Shown here piece by piece: positions 52,572 through 60,996 of a DNA stretch of 64,000 nucleotides. Numbering within the stretch: position 1 is the stretch's first letter; each line of letters opens with the position of its first letter. Made by a program: the position numbers and the translations under genes. The notes under the pieces were generated by a model. That model saw only the letters and a program-made list of their open reading frames with translations. It ran no database searches and was not told the DNA's origin. This stretch comes from Streptomyces sp. JHA26 (GTDB taxonomy: Bacteria; Actinomycetota; Actinomycetes; Streptomycetales; Streptomycetaceae): contig NZ_BDJC01000009.1 of NCBI RefSeq assembly GCF_002005565.1, positions 62,001-126,000 on the forward strand. Direction: 5' to 3'.

Positions 52572-53486
52572 TCACCCCCCGGGGTGCCGCGCCGTGCGGT
52601 CGGCCCGCCCGCCCCCGCCGAGCGGGCCGGTGGCGTCCATGTCGCCCGCGGCCTCCAGCCCGGGCAGGTCGCGGCGGGACACCCGCATGACCACGGCGGG
52701 CAGTGCGGGGCGCGCCAACTGCGCCAGGCGCAGCCACCGGGGCACGTACACGGACGTGCGGCGGCGTTCCACGGCGCGCACCAGGCGGGCGGCGACGTAG
52801 TCGGCCGGGTAGGTGCGACGGGCCGGGGCCGGCATGTGGGCGCGCAGCTCGCGCAGGACGGCGTACCGGTCGGCGTCGCGGATCATGTCGGTGTCGATCC
52901 AGTTGAGGTAGGCGATGCCCACGGCGACCCCGTGGTGCGCCACCTCGGCGCGCAGGGCGTGGGTGAAGGCCTCCACGCCCGCCTTGGAGGCGCAGTAGGC
53001 GCTCATCATGGGGGCGGCGCCGAGCGACGCGGTCGAGGCGATCTGGAGGCAGTAGCCGGAGGTCCGGAACAGGTCCGGCAGGAAGGCGCGCACGGTCTGC
53101 GCGCTGCCCGTCAGGTTCACGTCGACGACGCGGCGCCAGCCGGCCGGGTCGGACCCGGCGAAGGGTCCGCCCTCCGCGATGCCGGCGTTCGCCACCACGA
53201 CCGACGGCGGTCCGAGGCGCTCGCGCACCTCGTGCGCCGCGGCGTCCAGCGCGGCGGCGTCGGTGACGTCGGCCTCCAGGACGAGCGCCGGGGCCGGCAG
53301 GGCCGCCGCCACGGCGTCCAGCCGGGTCCTCTCGTGGCCGAGCAGGGCGAGCCGGGCTCCCCGGCGGGCGCACTCCGCGGCCAGTGCGGCGCCCAGTCCT
53401 CGCGCGGCACCGGTCACCACGACGGTGCGGTCGCGCAGCGGACTGCCCGTCACCGGCGGACCCCCGCGTGGTCCGAGGCCGGTCAT
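52572..53486 (-). CDS. SDR-family oxidoreductase of the desaturase-like operon
   Basis: A 304-residue classical short-chain dehydrogenase: cofactor loop TGAARGLGAALA, structural NAG (VVANAGIAEG), catalytic Ser in QIASTASLG, and YCASK. A C-terminal extension with VPRWLRLAQLARPALPAVVMRV is amphipathic or membrane-associated. ATG at 53486 overlaps the stop of the upstream desaturase-like gene by four bases (ATGA). Third and last gene of an SRPBCC-desaturase-SDR operon facing the carotenoid operon; it may reduce or oxidise a hydroxy/keto group on a polyene or related lipid. Substrate unknown. Confidence 0.85.
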   Translation of the reverse strand: MTGLGPRGGPPVTGSPLRDRTVVVTGAARGLGAALAAECARRGARLALLGHERTRLDAVAAALPAPALVLEADVTDAAALDAAAHEVRERLGPPSVVVANAGIAEGGPFAGSDPAGWRRVVDVNLTGSAQTVRAFLPDLFRTSGYCLQIASTASLGAAPMMSAYCASKAGVEAFTHALRAEVAHHGVAVGIAYLNWIDTDMIRDADRYAVLRELRAHMPAPARRTYPADYVAARLVRAVERRRTSVYVPRWLRLAQLARPALPAVVMRVSRRDLPGLEAAGDMDATGPLGGGGRADRTARHPGG

Positions 53487-55102
53487 CGTTTGTCACCGAC
53501 GCGGTCGCGGCGGGTCAGGACGCGCTGGATCCGGGTGGGGCCGGCCAGCCGGTGCCGGCGCAGTGCGGCCCGTGCGGCGTTGGCGCCGGGCGCCCCGTGC
53601 ACACCGCCTCCCGGGTGGGCTCCCGCGGAGGCGAGGTAGAGGCCGGCCACCGGTGTCTCCGGCCGTCCGGTGCCGGGCACGGGCCGGAAGAAGAGCTGCT
53701 GGTGCATGGCCGTGGTACCTCCGTTGATGGCGCCGCCGTGGAGATTGGCGTTCATGGACTGGAGGGTCTGCGGGGCGAGGATGCGGCGGGCCCGGATCAG
53801 GGAGCGGAAGCCGGGGGCGAAGCGCTCCACCTGGCGCTCGACCCGGTCGGCCATGAGCTCCTGCTCCTTGGCGTCCCAGCTGCCGCCGATGCCCTCGTCG
53901 CCGGCGTCGCCCCGGATGTCCTGCGGGACGTGGGTGTACGCCCAGGCGGACTCGGTGCCCTCCGGTGAGCGGGACGGGTCGGTGGTCGTCATCTGGCCGA
54001 ACAGGGTGAAGGGGCGGTCGGGGACCTGCCGCATGGCGATCTGGGCGGCGAACCGGGTCAGTTCGTCGAGGCCGTCGGCCAGGTGCACGGTGCCGGCGCC
54101 GGCCGCCTGGGCGCACCGCCAGGGCACGGGGCCGTCCAGCGCCCAGTCCACCTTGAAGGTGGCGAAGTCCCACTGGAAGCGCTCGAGGTCGGCGAGGACC
54201 TGGCCGGGCAGGTCCCTCGGGTCGACGAGCGTCCCGTACAGGGCGGGCACGGACACGTCCGCGAGGACGGCCCGCCGGGCCGTGACCGTCTCCCCGTCGG
54301 CCGTGCGCACGCCCACCGCCCGCCGGTCGCGGACGACGACCCGGTCGACGCGCCGCCCGCAGCGCAGGGTGCCGCCGAGGGAGCGCAGCCGGCGGACGAG
54401 GGCCTCGGTGAGGACGCCGGAGCCGCCGACCGGCACGGGAAAGCCGTAGGTCTGGCCGAGCATCGTCATCAGCCAGCCGAAGCCGCCGCTGCCCGCGGCC
54501 TCGGGCGCGAGGTCCGCGTGCAGGGCGTTGCCCGCCAGGAGCAGTCTGCCGCCCTCGCCGCGGAACTCCTCCTCGCCCAGACGGCGCACCGGCAGCACCA
54601 GGGTGCGGGCCAGCCGCAGCCCGCCCGCGGCGCGCAGGCGCAGGGCCAGCCGGGCGGCGGCCCTCACCGGCGGGAAGGGGGTGAACAGGGCGTCCAGGAT
54701 GTCGGCCCGGTAGCGGTCCCAGACGTCGTGCAGGCGGTGCCAGGCGGCGCCGTCCCCGGGCGCGAAGACGTCGAGGGAGGCGGCGGTGGTGCCGACGTCG
54801 CGGTCGAGGACCGCGCACGTGCCGTCGGTCAGGGGGTGGGCGAGCACGTGGGGCGCGTGGGCCCAGCGCAGCCCGTGCTCCTCCAGTCGCAGGCCGGCCA
54901 GCACCGGGGAGGCCGCGGCGAGCGGGTAGAAGGAGCTGAACAGGTCGTTGACGAAGCCGGGGGCGACCTCGCCGTCGTGGCGCACGGCCCCGCCCGGCTC
55001 GGGCTGCTCCTCCAGGACCTCCACGCTCCAGCCGGCGTCCGCGAGGAGGTTCGCCGCGACCAGTCCGTTGGGGCCGGCGCCGATCACGACGGCGTCAGGC
55101 AC
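53483..55102 (-). CDS. Phytoene-desaturase-like NAD(P)/FAD-dependent oxidoreductase
   Basis: A 539-residue flavoprotein related to CrtI/CrtO and to mammalian PYROXD2-type proteins, but distinct from the crtI in this cluster. The FAD motif is VVIGAGPNGLVAANLLADAG at the N terminus, followed by PGGAVR, and the C terminus ends with GAHPGGGVHGAPGANAA, the family FAD signature. I choose GTG at 55102 so the protein starts VPDAVVIGAG; a further-upstream frame overlaps the SRPBCC gene heavily. It overlaps the SRPBCC 3' end by eight bases. Could act on a carotenoid or another isoprenoid. Confidence 0.85.
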   Translation of the reverse strand: MPDAVVIGAGPNGLVAANLLADAGWSVEVLEEQPEPGGAVRHDGEVAPGFVNDLFSSFYPLAAASPVLAGLRLEEHGLRWAHAPHVLAHPLTDGTCAVLDRDVGTTAASLDVFAPGDGAAWHRLHDVWDRYRADILDALFTPFPPVRAAARLALRLRAAGGLRLARTLVLPVRRLGEEEFRGEGGRLLLAGNALHADLAPEAAGSGGFGWLMTMLGQTYGFPVPVGGSGVLTEALVRRLRSLGGTLRCGRRVDRVVVRDRRAVGVRTADGETVTARRAVLADVSVPALYGTLVDPRDLPGQVLADLERFQWDFATFKVDWALDGPVPWRCAQAAGAGTVHLADGLDELTRFAAQIAMRQVPDRPFTLFGQMTTTDPSRSPEGTESAWAYTHVPQDIRGDAGDEGIGGSWDAKEQELMADRVERQVERFAPGFRSLIRARRILAPQTLQSMNANLHGGAINGGTTAMHQQLFFRPVPGTGRPETPVAGLYLASAGAHPGGGVHGAPGANAARAALRRHRLAGPTRIQRVLTRRDRVGDKR

Positions 55103-55586
55103 GGCCGGCCCCCGGTTCGGACGCGGGGGCCGGGTCCGGCCGGCTCTGCTCACCGGCTCCGCCCTCGCACAGCCGGGCCAGCCGGGCCAGCATGGCCCGG
55201 TGCCTCAGCTGGATCACCGCTTCGACGCCCATGTTGTGCAGGAATCCACCGGCGCCGCGCAGGGGGTGCTCGTCCACGATCACCAGGCACTGCTCGCCCC
55301 AGGGACGCAGCTCGATGGCGACCCGTGCCGTGCCGAGGGGGCCGGCGATCGCCTCGAGTTCCAGGACGGTGCCCTCCTCGCAGCGCCTGACGACCGTCTC
55401 GTTGTGCAGGCTGACGGGCCCGATGGACACCTCGTAGCCGATCGAGGCGCCGACCTCCGGCCACCGGCCCCGCCTGGGGGTGGAGGACGACGTCCCCACG
55501 ACCCAGTCCGCGTACCGGGTGCCGTCCGCCAGGACCTCCCACACCGCCTGCGGCGTCGTCTTGATCAACCGATGCCGAACTGCCAC
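55095..55586 (-). CDS. SRPBCC (START-like) hydrophobic-ligand-binding protein
   Basis: A 163-residue polyketide-cyclase/START-type protein with the opening pattern RLIKTTPQAVWEVLADGTRYADWVVGT, seen as RLIKTT and VWEVLADG, typical of the AHSA/SRPBCC fold that wraps a lipid-like ligand. GTG at 55586 has GGAGG five bases upstream. A Pro/Glu/Ala-rich tail overlaps the next gene's start. As first gene of the three-gene operon it may bind and present the hydrophobic substrate of the desaturase-like enzyme; inference. Confidence 0.8.
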   Translation of the reverse strand: MAVRHRLIKTTPQAVWEVLADGTRYADWVVGTSSSTPRRGRWPEVGASIGYEVSIGPVSLHNETVVRRCEEGTVLELEAIAGPLGTARVAIELRPWGEQCLVIVDEHPLRGAGGFLHNMGVEAVIQLRHRAMLARLARLCEGGAGEQSRPDPAPASEPGAGRA

Positions 55587-55601
55587 GCACGCCTCCACGT
55601 C

Positions 55602-55645
55602 CGAACTTGGCCAGGACCCGGCGCGAACTCGGCCAGGACCCGGAA
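55602..55645. repeat. 22-bp tandem repeat upstream of the SRPBCC operon
   Basis: Two adjacent copies of CGAACTTGGCCAGGACCCGG plus two bases (55602-55623 and 55624-55645), differing at one inner base and at the ends. They begin 16 bases upstream of the SRPBCC start, in its leader or promoter. Confidence 0.75.
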
Positions 55646-55756
55646 CCGGGTGCCCCGCTCGCGAAGGGCCAACCGGGGCGGTGGCGTCGCTCCGGAAAAA
55701 TTGCCGCATTGGCATGGACCTGATAAAGGGGCGTGGCTAAGCTCGACACGACCCGA

Positions 55757-55770
55757 TGAGAGCGCTCTCA
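55757..55770. promoter_or_regulatory. LacI-type palindrome before the secreted protease
   Basis: TGAGAGCGCTCTCA, a perfect 14-bp palindrome related to the CebR box TGGGAGCGCTCCCA (two symmetric differences). It lies 51 bases upstream of the protease GTG and 171 bases from the SRPBCC start. Confidence 0.65.
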
Positions 55771-55820
55771 GACCGCGGTTGTTCCACCCCCACCTCGCTG
55801 GAACGACGAAGGGCACCCCT

Positions 55821-56990
55821 GTGAGACGCAGCAGACTCAGGAACTGTGGCCTGGCCACCCTCCTCGTCCTCGGCGGCTGGGCCGCGGCCGGCACCCTGCC
55901 CGCCGCGGCGACCGACGCACCCGCCGGCTCCGCCGCCCCCGCCTCCCCCACCGCTTCCGCCGGTCTCCTCGAGGCCATGCAGCGGGACCTCGGCCTCACC
56001 CCGGCCCAGGCGGAGGACCGGCTCGCGGCCGAACGGCACGCCACCGACCTCGCCCCCGCCGCGCAGCGGGCGGCCGGGGACGCCTTCGGCGGCTCGTGGT
56101 TCGACGCCGGCCGCGGGCGGCTGACCGTGGCCGTCACCGCGGACGCCTCCCCCGCCACGGTCCGCGCCGTCCGCTCCACCGGCGCCGACGTCCGCACCGT
56201 CACGCACAGCGCCCGGCAGCTCGAAGCCGCCAAGCAGCGCGTCGACGGGCTCGACGCGCCCGCGGGCGTCAGCGGCTGGCACGTCGACCCGGCCGCCAAC
56301 ACGGTGGTCGTCGACGTCGTCCGCGGCGAACACGCCGACAACGATGTCCGACGCTTTCTGGACCGGGCCCGCGCGTCCGGCCCGGTGACCGTGCGGACGG
56401 TGGCGTCCGCCCCGCGGACCTTCGCGGCGGGCACGGTCGGCGGCGATCCGTACTACACGGGCAACGTCCGCTGCTCCATCGGCTTCTCGGTGCACGGCGG
56501 GTTCGTCACCGCCGGGCACTGCGGCCGGGCCGGGGCCGGCGTCAGCGGCTGGGACGGGTCGTACATCGGCACGTTCCAGGGCTCGTCGTTCCCGGACAAC
56601 GACTACGCGTGGGTCAGCGTGGGCAGCGGCTGGTGGACGGTGCCGGTCGTGCTCGGCTGGGGCACGGTCTCCGACCAGCTGGTGCGCGGCTCCGCCGAGG
56701 CCCCGGTCGGCGCGTCGATCTGCCGCTCCGGCTCCACCAGCCACTGGCACTGCGGCACCGTGCTGGCCAGGAACGAGACGGTCAACTACAGCCAGGGCGC
56801 GGTGCACCAGATGACGAAGACCAGCGTCTGCGCCGAGCCCGGTGACTCGGGCGGTTCCTTCATCAGCGGCGACCAGGCGCAGGGCGTCACCTCGGGCGGC
56901 TGGGGCAACTGCTCCGGCGGCGGGGAGACGTGGTTCCAGCCGGTCAACGAGATCCTGAACCGCTACGGGCTGACCCTGCACACGGCCTGA
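55821..56990 (+). CDS. Secreted serine protease, S1 (streptogrisin / alpha-lytic type)
   Basis: A 389-residue preproprotease. The signal peptide (residues 1 to about 31) is followed by an alpha-lytic-type pro-region of about 170 residues, which folds the enzyme and is then cleaved. The mature domain starts near residue 210 (GDPYYTGNVRCSIGF). The triad is His in VTAGHCG, Asp in DNDYAWV and Ser in GDSGGSF. Six cysteines are visible in the mature part. GTG at 55821. The palindrome upstream suggests LacI-family control. It resembles streptogrisins C/D; no chitin-binding tail is present. Confidence 0.93.
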   Translation: MRRSRLRNCGLATLLVLGGWAAAGTLPAAATDAPAGSAAPASPTASAGLLEAMQRDLGLTPAQAEDRLAAERHATDLAPAAQRAAGDAFGGSWFDAGRGRLTVAVTADASPATVRAVRSTGADVRTVTHSARQLEAAKQRVDGLDAPAGVSGWHVDPAANTVVVDVVRGEHADNDVRRFLDRARASGPVTVRTVASAPRTFAAGTVGGDPYYTGNVRCSIGFSVHGGFVTAGHCGRAGAGVSGWDGSYIGTFQGSSFPDNDYAWVSVGSGWWTVPVVLGWGTVSDQLVRGSAEAPVGASICRSGSTSHWHCGTVLARNETVNYSQGAVHQMTKTSVCAEPGDSGGSFISGDQAQGVTSGGWGNCSGGGETWFQPVNEILNRYGLTLHTA

Positions 56991-57009
56991 GCCGGACGCG
57001 GCGTCACGA

Positions 57010-57035
57010 GGTCCCGCCGGTCACCCGGCGGGACC
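57010..57035. terminator. Hairpin after the protease gene
   Basis: GGTCCCGCCGG / CCGGCGGGACC, a perfect 11-bp stem with a 4-base loop, 20 bases past the stop codon and before the convergent membrane-protein gene. Confidence 0.75.
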
Positions 57036-57075
57036 CTTCCCGTACCGGACGGGTGCGCGTCGTCCGGTCGGCGGG

Positions 57076-57486
57076 TCACATGTCGCCGCGTTCCGTCGTG
57101 AGCCGACGGTAGGCGGCGCGGGCGTGGACCAGCCGGGCCAGGGCGGTCCCGACGAGGGTCGCGCCGAAGAGGCAGGCGAGCCAGAGCGCGTCCCGGCGCC
57201 CGCCCCAGGTGAGCACGCCGGCGGGCGGTATCGCGAAGCCGTTGAGGGACAGCCAGCACAGGACGGCCGTGCCGGGGGCGGCGGTGAAGCGGGCGCACAG
57301 CCCGAGCAGGGCCGCCAGGAGGGAGAGCACCGCCAGCGCGAGTCCGGGACGCCCGGAGCCCACGGTGCCGTTGAGCAGTGCCACCAGGACGAGCGCGCCG
57401 GCGAACGCCCCGGCCCACACCAGCGGGGCCGCGACGGGCCGGGGGACGGGTCTGGCACCGCTTCCCAGGGGCACCCACTCGATCAT
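57076..57486 (-). CDS. Small integral membrane protein
   Basis: A 136-residue protein with four hydrophobic segments (for example PLVWAGAFAGALVLVALLNG, LALAVLSLLAALLGLCA and ALWLACLFGATLVGTALARL), so four membrane helices. The first half of the related DUF4118-like patterns is present, as in sensor-kinase membrane domains, but no kinase part follows; this resemblance is weak. ATG at 57486 has AGGAG eight bases upstream. Function unknown. Confidence 0.7.
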   Translation of the reverse strand: MIEWVPLGSGARPVPRPVAAPLVWAGAFAGALVLVALLNGTVGSGRPGLALAVLSLLAALLGLCARFTAAPGTAVLCWLSLNGFAIPPAGVLTWGGRRDALWLACLFGATLVGTALARLVHARAAYRRLTTERGDM

Positions 57487-57736
57487 GCGCACGGCTCCTT
57501 CCGCTCCCGGGACGGCCACGACCACGGTGCCGCCCCTGCGAGCAGATTGTCCCACCGGGGCACGGCACGGGACGCGGGCCGGGGGCGACTTCGGCCCGCA
57601 CCGGACGGGCGGTCCTCGGGACGGGTCCGGGCGCACGGTCCGCCGCGCACCGAGCCTCACGGTCCCGGCCGGGCGCCCCGTTGCGGCGGCGCCCGGCGAC
57701 CGCGCCGTAGGGACGTCGGCGTGCGGGGGCGACGGC

Positions 57737-57779
57737 ACACCGACCGCCCCGCCGCAGGCTGCGGCGGGGCGGTCGGTGT
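57737..57779. terminator. Very strong hairpin beyond the gene at 57793
   Basis: A perfect 20-bp stem, ACACCGACCGCCCCGCCGCA and its exact complement, around a three-base loop. It starts 13 bases past the stop of the minus-strand gene at 57793. Confidence 0.85.
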
Positions 57780-57792
57780 CGCGGACGGTCCG

Positions 57793-57987
57793 TCAGCACG
57801 GTGTCGCTGTCATCAGCCTCTCGAACGAAGCCATGCAGTCAGGGCAGTGTCGCGCCCTTTCACCGTCGGATGCCTCGATACGCTCGCGGAGCTCCTGTCC
57901 GCACAGGGTGGCCGCGGCCTGTTTGGCCATCACGTGCCACACCAAAGCTCCGCCCGCCTTTTCCGGGCCCACGCACATCTCGTACAT
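57793..57987 (-). CDS. Small cysteine-containing hypothetical protein (64 aa)
   Basis: A 64-residue protein. Four cysteines and two histidines (Cys5, His20, Cys33, His49, Cys50 and Cys53 by my count, with CGQELRE and HCPDCM blocks) suggest a possible zinc site. ATG at 57987 is preceded by GGGAGG at six bases, a convincing ribosome site, and the gene ends before a 20-bp terminator stem, so it is likely expressed. No family recognised. Too short for homology claims. Confidence 0.65.
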   Translation of the reverse strand: MYEMCVGPEKAGGALVWHVMAKQAAATLCGQELRERIEASDGERARHCPDCMASFERLMTATPC

Positions 57988-58734
57988 GACCGGCCTCCCA
58001 GCCTGGACGCCGCTGACACCCTCCAGGAGACACCGGATCGGCCACCGCCAGTAGCGCGCGGGGGCCATTCGGGTGACGGACCATACGCCCCTCCGGGGCC
58101 GCCAGGCACCCGGACGGATAGAAACGATCAGCCAATCGGCCCTGTACCGGTGGGTTCCTGACACGGCATCGGCACAGCCGGACGGACCGGCGGCGCACCG
58201 GTCCGACGGCGACCCGTACCGGACCGATCGCTCCGGCCCCCGTCGGCACCGCGCCGCCGCGGGCGCGTGTGCTCGTCCCCCGGCCGGCGACGCGCCGGCG
58301 CTGTCCGTCCGTCCGGACCCAACTTCACCGACCCGCACCGCGGTTGCTCTGCACGAGCAGGACACCCCCGCCCTCCCGGTGCCGGCGGTGCGCCCGCTGG
58401 TGCCGGAGGCGGGCCGGCACGTCGGTGCGCCTGCGTGCGGCGCCCGGCACGGCGGGCGGATCCGGCTTGCGGTGGCCGGAGCCGGCGGGCCGCACCACCC
58501 CGACCCGACGCGAGGGAACCGGGAGGAGACGGCCGGGCGGCGCGACGCCGTGGAGCCCGGCGGGTGACGGACCGGCGGGGCCGTGCGCACCGGTGCCGAC
58601 GACGCCGTCCCGCGGGCACCTCCGGCGCTGTTCCGCCGGAGCCCGGGTGAAGGCCCCCGCGAGGGGTACTCCCTGCTTCCACGAGGAGCCGGGCCGACCG
58701 GGCCCCGCACGCACTTTCGGACAGGAGCACGCTG
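57988..58734. other. Long gap without a convincing gene
   Basis: About 750 bases. Open frames cross it on both strands, but they are Arg/Pro/Ala-rich and lack good start sites. The left end should hold the promoter of the 64-residue protein and the right end that of the MBL-fold gene. An AT-richer spot, GATAGAAACGATCAGCCAAT near 58118, stands out. No repeat or RNA motif was recognised. Confidence 0.5.
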
Positions 58735-59577
58735 ATGTCCCCGTCCCCCGACGACTGTCTGCGGATCCACTTCATCGGCAACGCCACCGTACTGCTCCGG
58801 TACCGCGGGCTGAGCCTGCTGACCGATCCGAACTTCCTCCACCGCGGACAGCGTGCCTACCTCGGTCACGGCCTCACGAGCCGCCGCCTGACCGAACCCG
58901 CCCTCGACCCCCGCGACCTGCCGGAACTGGACGCCGTAGTGCTGTCCCACCTGCACGGCGACCACTGGGACCGGGTGACCCGGCGGCGGCTGCCCCGATC
59001 GCTGCCGATCGTCACCACCCCGCACGCCTCCCGCCGGCTGCAGGGCCTGCACGGGTTCCACCGGGCCGTGGGACTGCGCACCTGGCAGCAGGAGACCGTG
59101 CGGCACGGGGACGCCCAGGCATGCGTCACGGCGCTGCCCGGCCGCCACGCCGGCCACCCGGCGCTGCGGCGTCTGCTGCCGCCGGTGATGGGCAGCCTGC
59201 TGGAGTTCGGGCCCGTCGACGGGCCGCCGCGGCACCGGCTGTACGTGTCCGGGGACACGCTGCTCTTCGACGGCCTGGACGAGATCGCCCGCCGCTTCCC
59301 CGACCTGGACCTGGCGGTGCTGCACCTGGGCGGCACCACGCTGCCGGGCGGCTTCGTGGTCACCATGGACGGACGCCAGGGCGCGGAACTCGCACGGCGC
59401 CTGGACCCCCGGCGGATCCTGCCGGTGCACTACGACGACTACACGGTCTTCCGCTCACCCCTCGACGCCTTCCTCGCCGAGGCCGACCGCAGGGGGCTCG
59501 CGGACCGGATCGTGCACTGCCGGCACGGCCAGCGGGCGACCTTCCGTCCGGGCGGGGGGCCGCCCGTCGTGACGTGA
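58735..59577 (+). CDS. MBL-fold metallo-hydrolase (UlaG-like)
   Basis: A 280-residue metallo-beta-lactamase-fold protein with the metal motif HLHGDHWD at residues 72-79 (His72, His74, Asp76, His77). Further ligands are probably in GRHAGHP, SGDTLLF and the C-terminal PVHYDDY. It resembles the UlaG/NAPE-PLD-like branch acting on small phosphodiesters or lactones. ATG 58735 follows AGGAG. It stands alone, so substrate is unknown. Confidence 0.88.
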   Translation: MSPSPDDCLRIHFIGNATVLLRYRGLSLLTDPNFLHRGQRAYLGHGLTSRRLTEPALDPRDLPELDAVVLSHLHGDHWDRVTRRRLPRSLPIVTTPHASRRLQGLHGFHRAVGLRTWQQETVRHGDAQACVTALPGRHAGHPALRRLLPPVMGSLLEFGPVDGPPRHRLYVSGDTLLFDGLDEIARRFPDLDLAVLHLGGTTLPGGFVVTMDGRQGAELARRLDPRRILPVHYDDYTVFRSPLDAFLAEADRRGLADRIVHCRHGQRATFRPGGGPPVVT

Positions 59578-59688
59578 CGGGTCCGGCGTACCGGTCGGAC
59601 GCGGTGGGGGGGGCGGCGGCGGTCCGGACGGTTCCGGGAAGGCGGGCGCACCGGAGCCGGGCGTGGCCGCGACGGCCGCGGCGCCGGT

Positions 59689-60090
59689 TCAGCCGGTGCG
59701 CAGTCGCACCTGTTCCTCCAGGCGTCGCAGGCTGGTGTCGAGGGCGTCGGCGACCGCCTGCCCGCCCGGGTCGTGACTGTCGTCGAAGAACGACAGGTGG
59801 ACGGTGACCTCGCTGGTCCCGGTGTCGAGGCCGGCGACCTGGAGCCAGCCGGCGTAGCTGCCCTGGTCCCGCGTGCCCCATTCGAGCCGCATCTGCTCGG
59901 GCCGGGCGCGCAGCAGCGCGGAGGTGTCCTGGTCGCTGTGGTCCTCGTGGACGGTGACGGCGGGCGGTTCCTCGATCTCCACGTGCAGCTCCCGCGGGAG
60001 CCACGTGTCCAGCCGGTCGACGTTCGCGGCCTGGTCGAAGACCTGCTCGGCCTGTGCGGGCATGGTGCGGGAACGCTCGTACTCGGTCAT
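59689..60090 (-). CDS. SRPBCC-family protein
   Basis: A 133-residue START-like protein beginning TEYERSRTMPAQAEQVFDQA, with AANVDRLDTWLP and a final amphipathic helix (ALDTSLRRLEEQVRLR). This subfamily is common in Streptomyces as a stand-alone polyketide-cyclase/lipid-transfer-like protein of unknown ligand. ATG at 60090. Separated by low-complexity DNA from its neighbours on both sides. Confidence 0.8.
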   Translation of the reverse strand: MTEYERSRTMPAQAEQVFDQAANVDRLDTWLPRELHVEIEEPPAVTVHEDHSDQDTSALLRARPEQMRLEWGTRDQGSYAGWLQVAGLDTGTSEVTVHLSFFDDSHDPGGQAVADALDTSLRRLEEQVRLRTG

Positions 60091-60541
60091 GGGGCACCAC
60101 TCCTCGGCGCTCGGGGTCGTCCGACGGACCGCGTGCCCGGTCTGCGGCGGCCGAAGCGTCCCGAGGACGGTCCGCCCGACACGCGCGCCCGGGGGCGCGG
60201 TGCCGGGCCGCCGCGCGGTACGCCCGACCCGGCCGGCACGCGACGCGGGGCGAGGTGCCGGCGTCGGGGGCGGGCGGCGCGCCGCCGGACCTCCTCGCCG
60301 GCCCGGCCCACCCGGCGCCGGTCCCGGCCACCGCCGTGGTCCGCTGTTCCGGGGCGCCCGGGCTGCGGCACGCCGTGGTCCGCCCCGTCGGTCTCCGGCA
60401 GCGGTTCCTCGTCCCGCGGACCGACGTGACCCAGGCGGTCCCCGTCGCAGGACGACGCGGCACTCCCGACGCGCGGCACTCCTGACGGTCGGGTGGCGGC
60501 CCCGGGCCGGGTGACGCCCGGGGCGGCTCCCGCCGGGCGCG
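60091..60541. other. Gap without a convincing gene
   Basis: About 450 bases. One plus-strand frame ending at 60485 has a protein-like stretch (GLRHAVVRPVGLRQRFLVPR) but no start or ribosome site, and it may be a gene remnant. The SRPBCC promoter should lie at the left. Confidence 0.4.
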
Positions 60542-60850
60542 TCACACGACGTGGCCGTGGGCCCGCAGCCAGCCGTGCACGGTCTCCTTGTCGGACGGGC
60601 TGATGCGCACGGGTCCTTCGACGTACGGTCCCTCGTCCTCGGTGAAGCCGGTGTCCGTGATCCGCGCGGTGACCCAGGTGGCCAGGTCCTGCGCGGCCTG
60701 CTCCGGCAGGGTTCCCCGTTCCCAGCCGGCGCGGGCCCGTCGGGCCGCGGCGGGGTCGTGCCGCCCGGTCTCCTCCAGCCACGCCGCCACCAGCCGTTCG
60801 ACGGTCCGGCGGTCCGCGTCGTCCTGTGGCCGCTCGTGTGTGTCGTTCAT
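60542..60850 (-). CDS. Hypothetical protein (102 aa)
   Basis: An acidic, mostly helical 102-residue protein (ERLVAAWLEETGRHDPAAAR, AAQDLATWVTARITDTGF) ending with a TVHGWLRAHGHVV helix. No membrane segment, signal peptide or known motif. ATG at 60850, divergent from the nucleotidyltransferase operon with 146 bases between. Coding is supported by clean amphipathic helices and polar composition, unlike the surrounding frames. Confidence 0.65.
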   Translation of the reverse strand: MNDTHERPQDDADRRTVERLVAAWLEETGRHDPAAARRARAGWERGTLPEQAAQDLATWVTARITDTGFTEDEGPYVEGPVRISPSDKETVHGWLRAHGHVV

Positions 60851-60996
60851 GCCGTCCGAGTGCCCGGAACCGGCCGGGGACGCACCGGGTGACCGGGCGT
60901 CGTGGGCCCTGTGTCGGCGGTGCCCCGCCGGGTACCCGCACCGGGGCGACGACCGGCCCGGTCCGCGGAGGACCACAGCCCGGAGAGGGGACCACG

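Noticed and set aside
60054..60485. Plus-strand open frame between the SRPBCC and 102-residue genes
   Set aside because: Its first half is antisense to the SRPBCC start, it has no ribosome site, and composition is Arg/Pro/Ala-rich.
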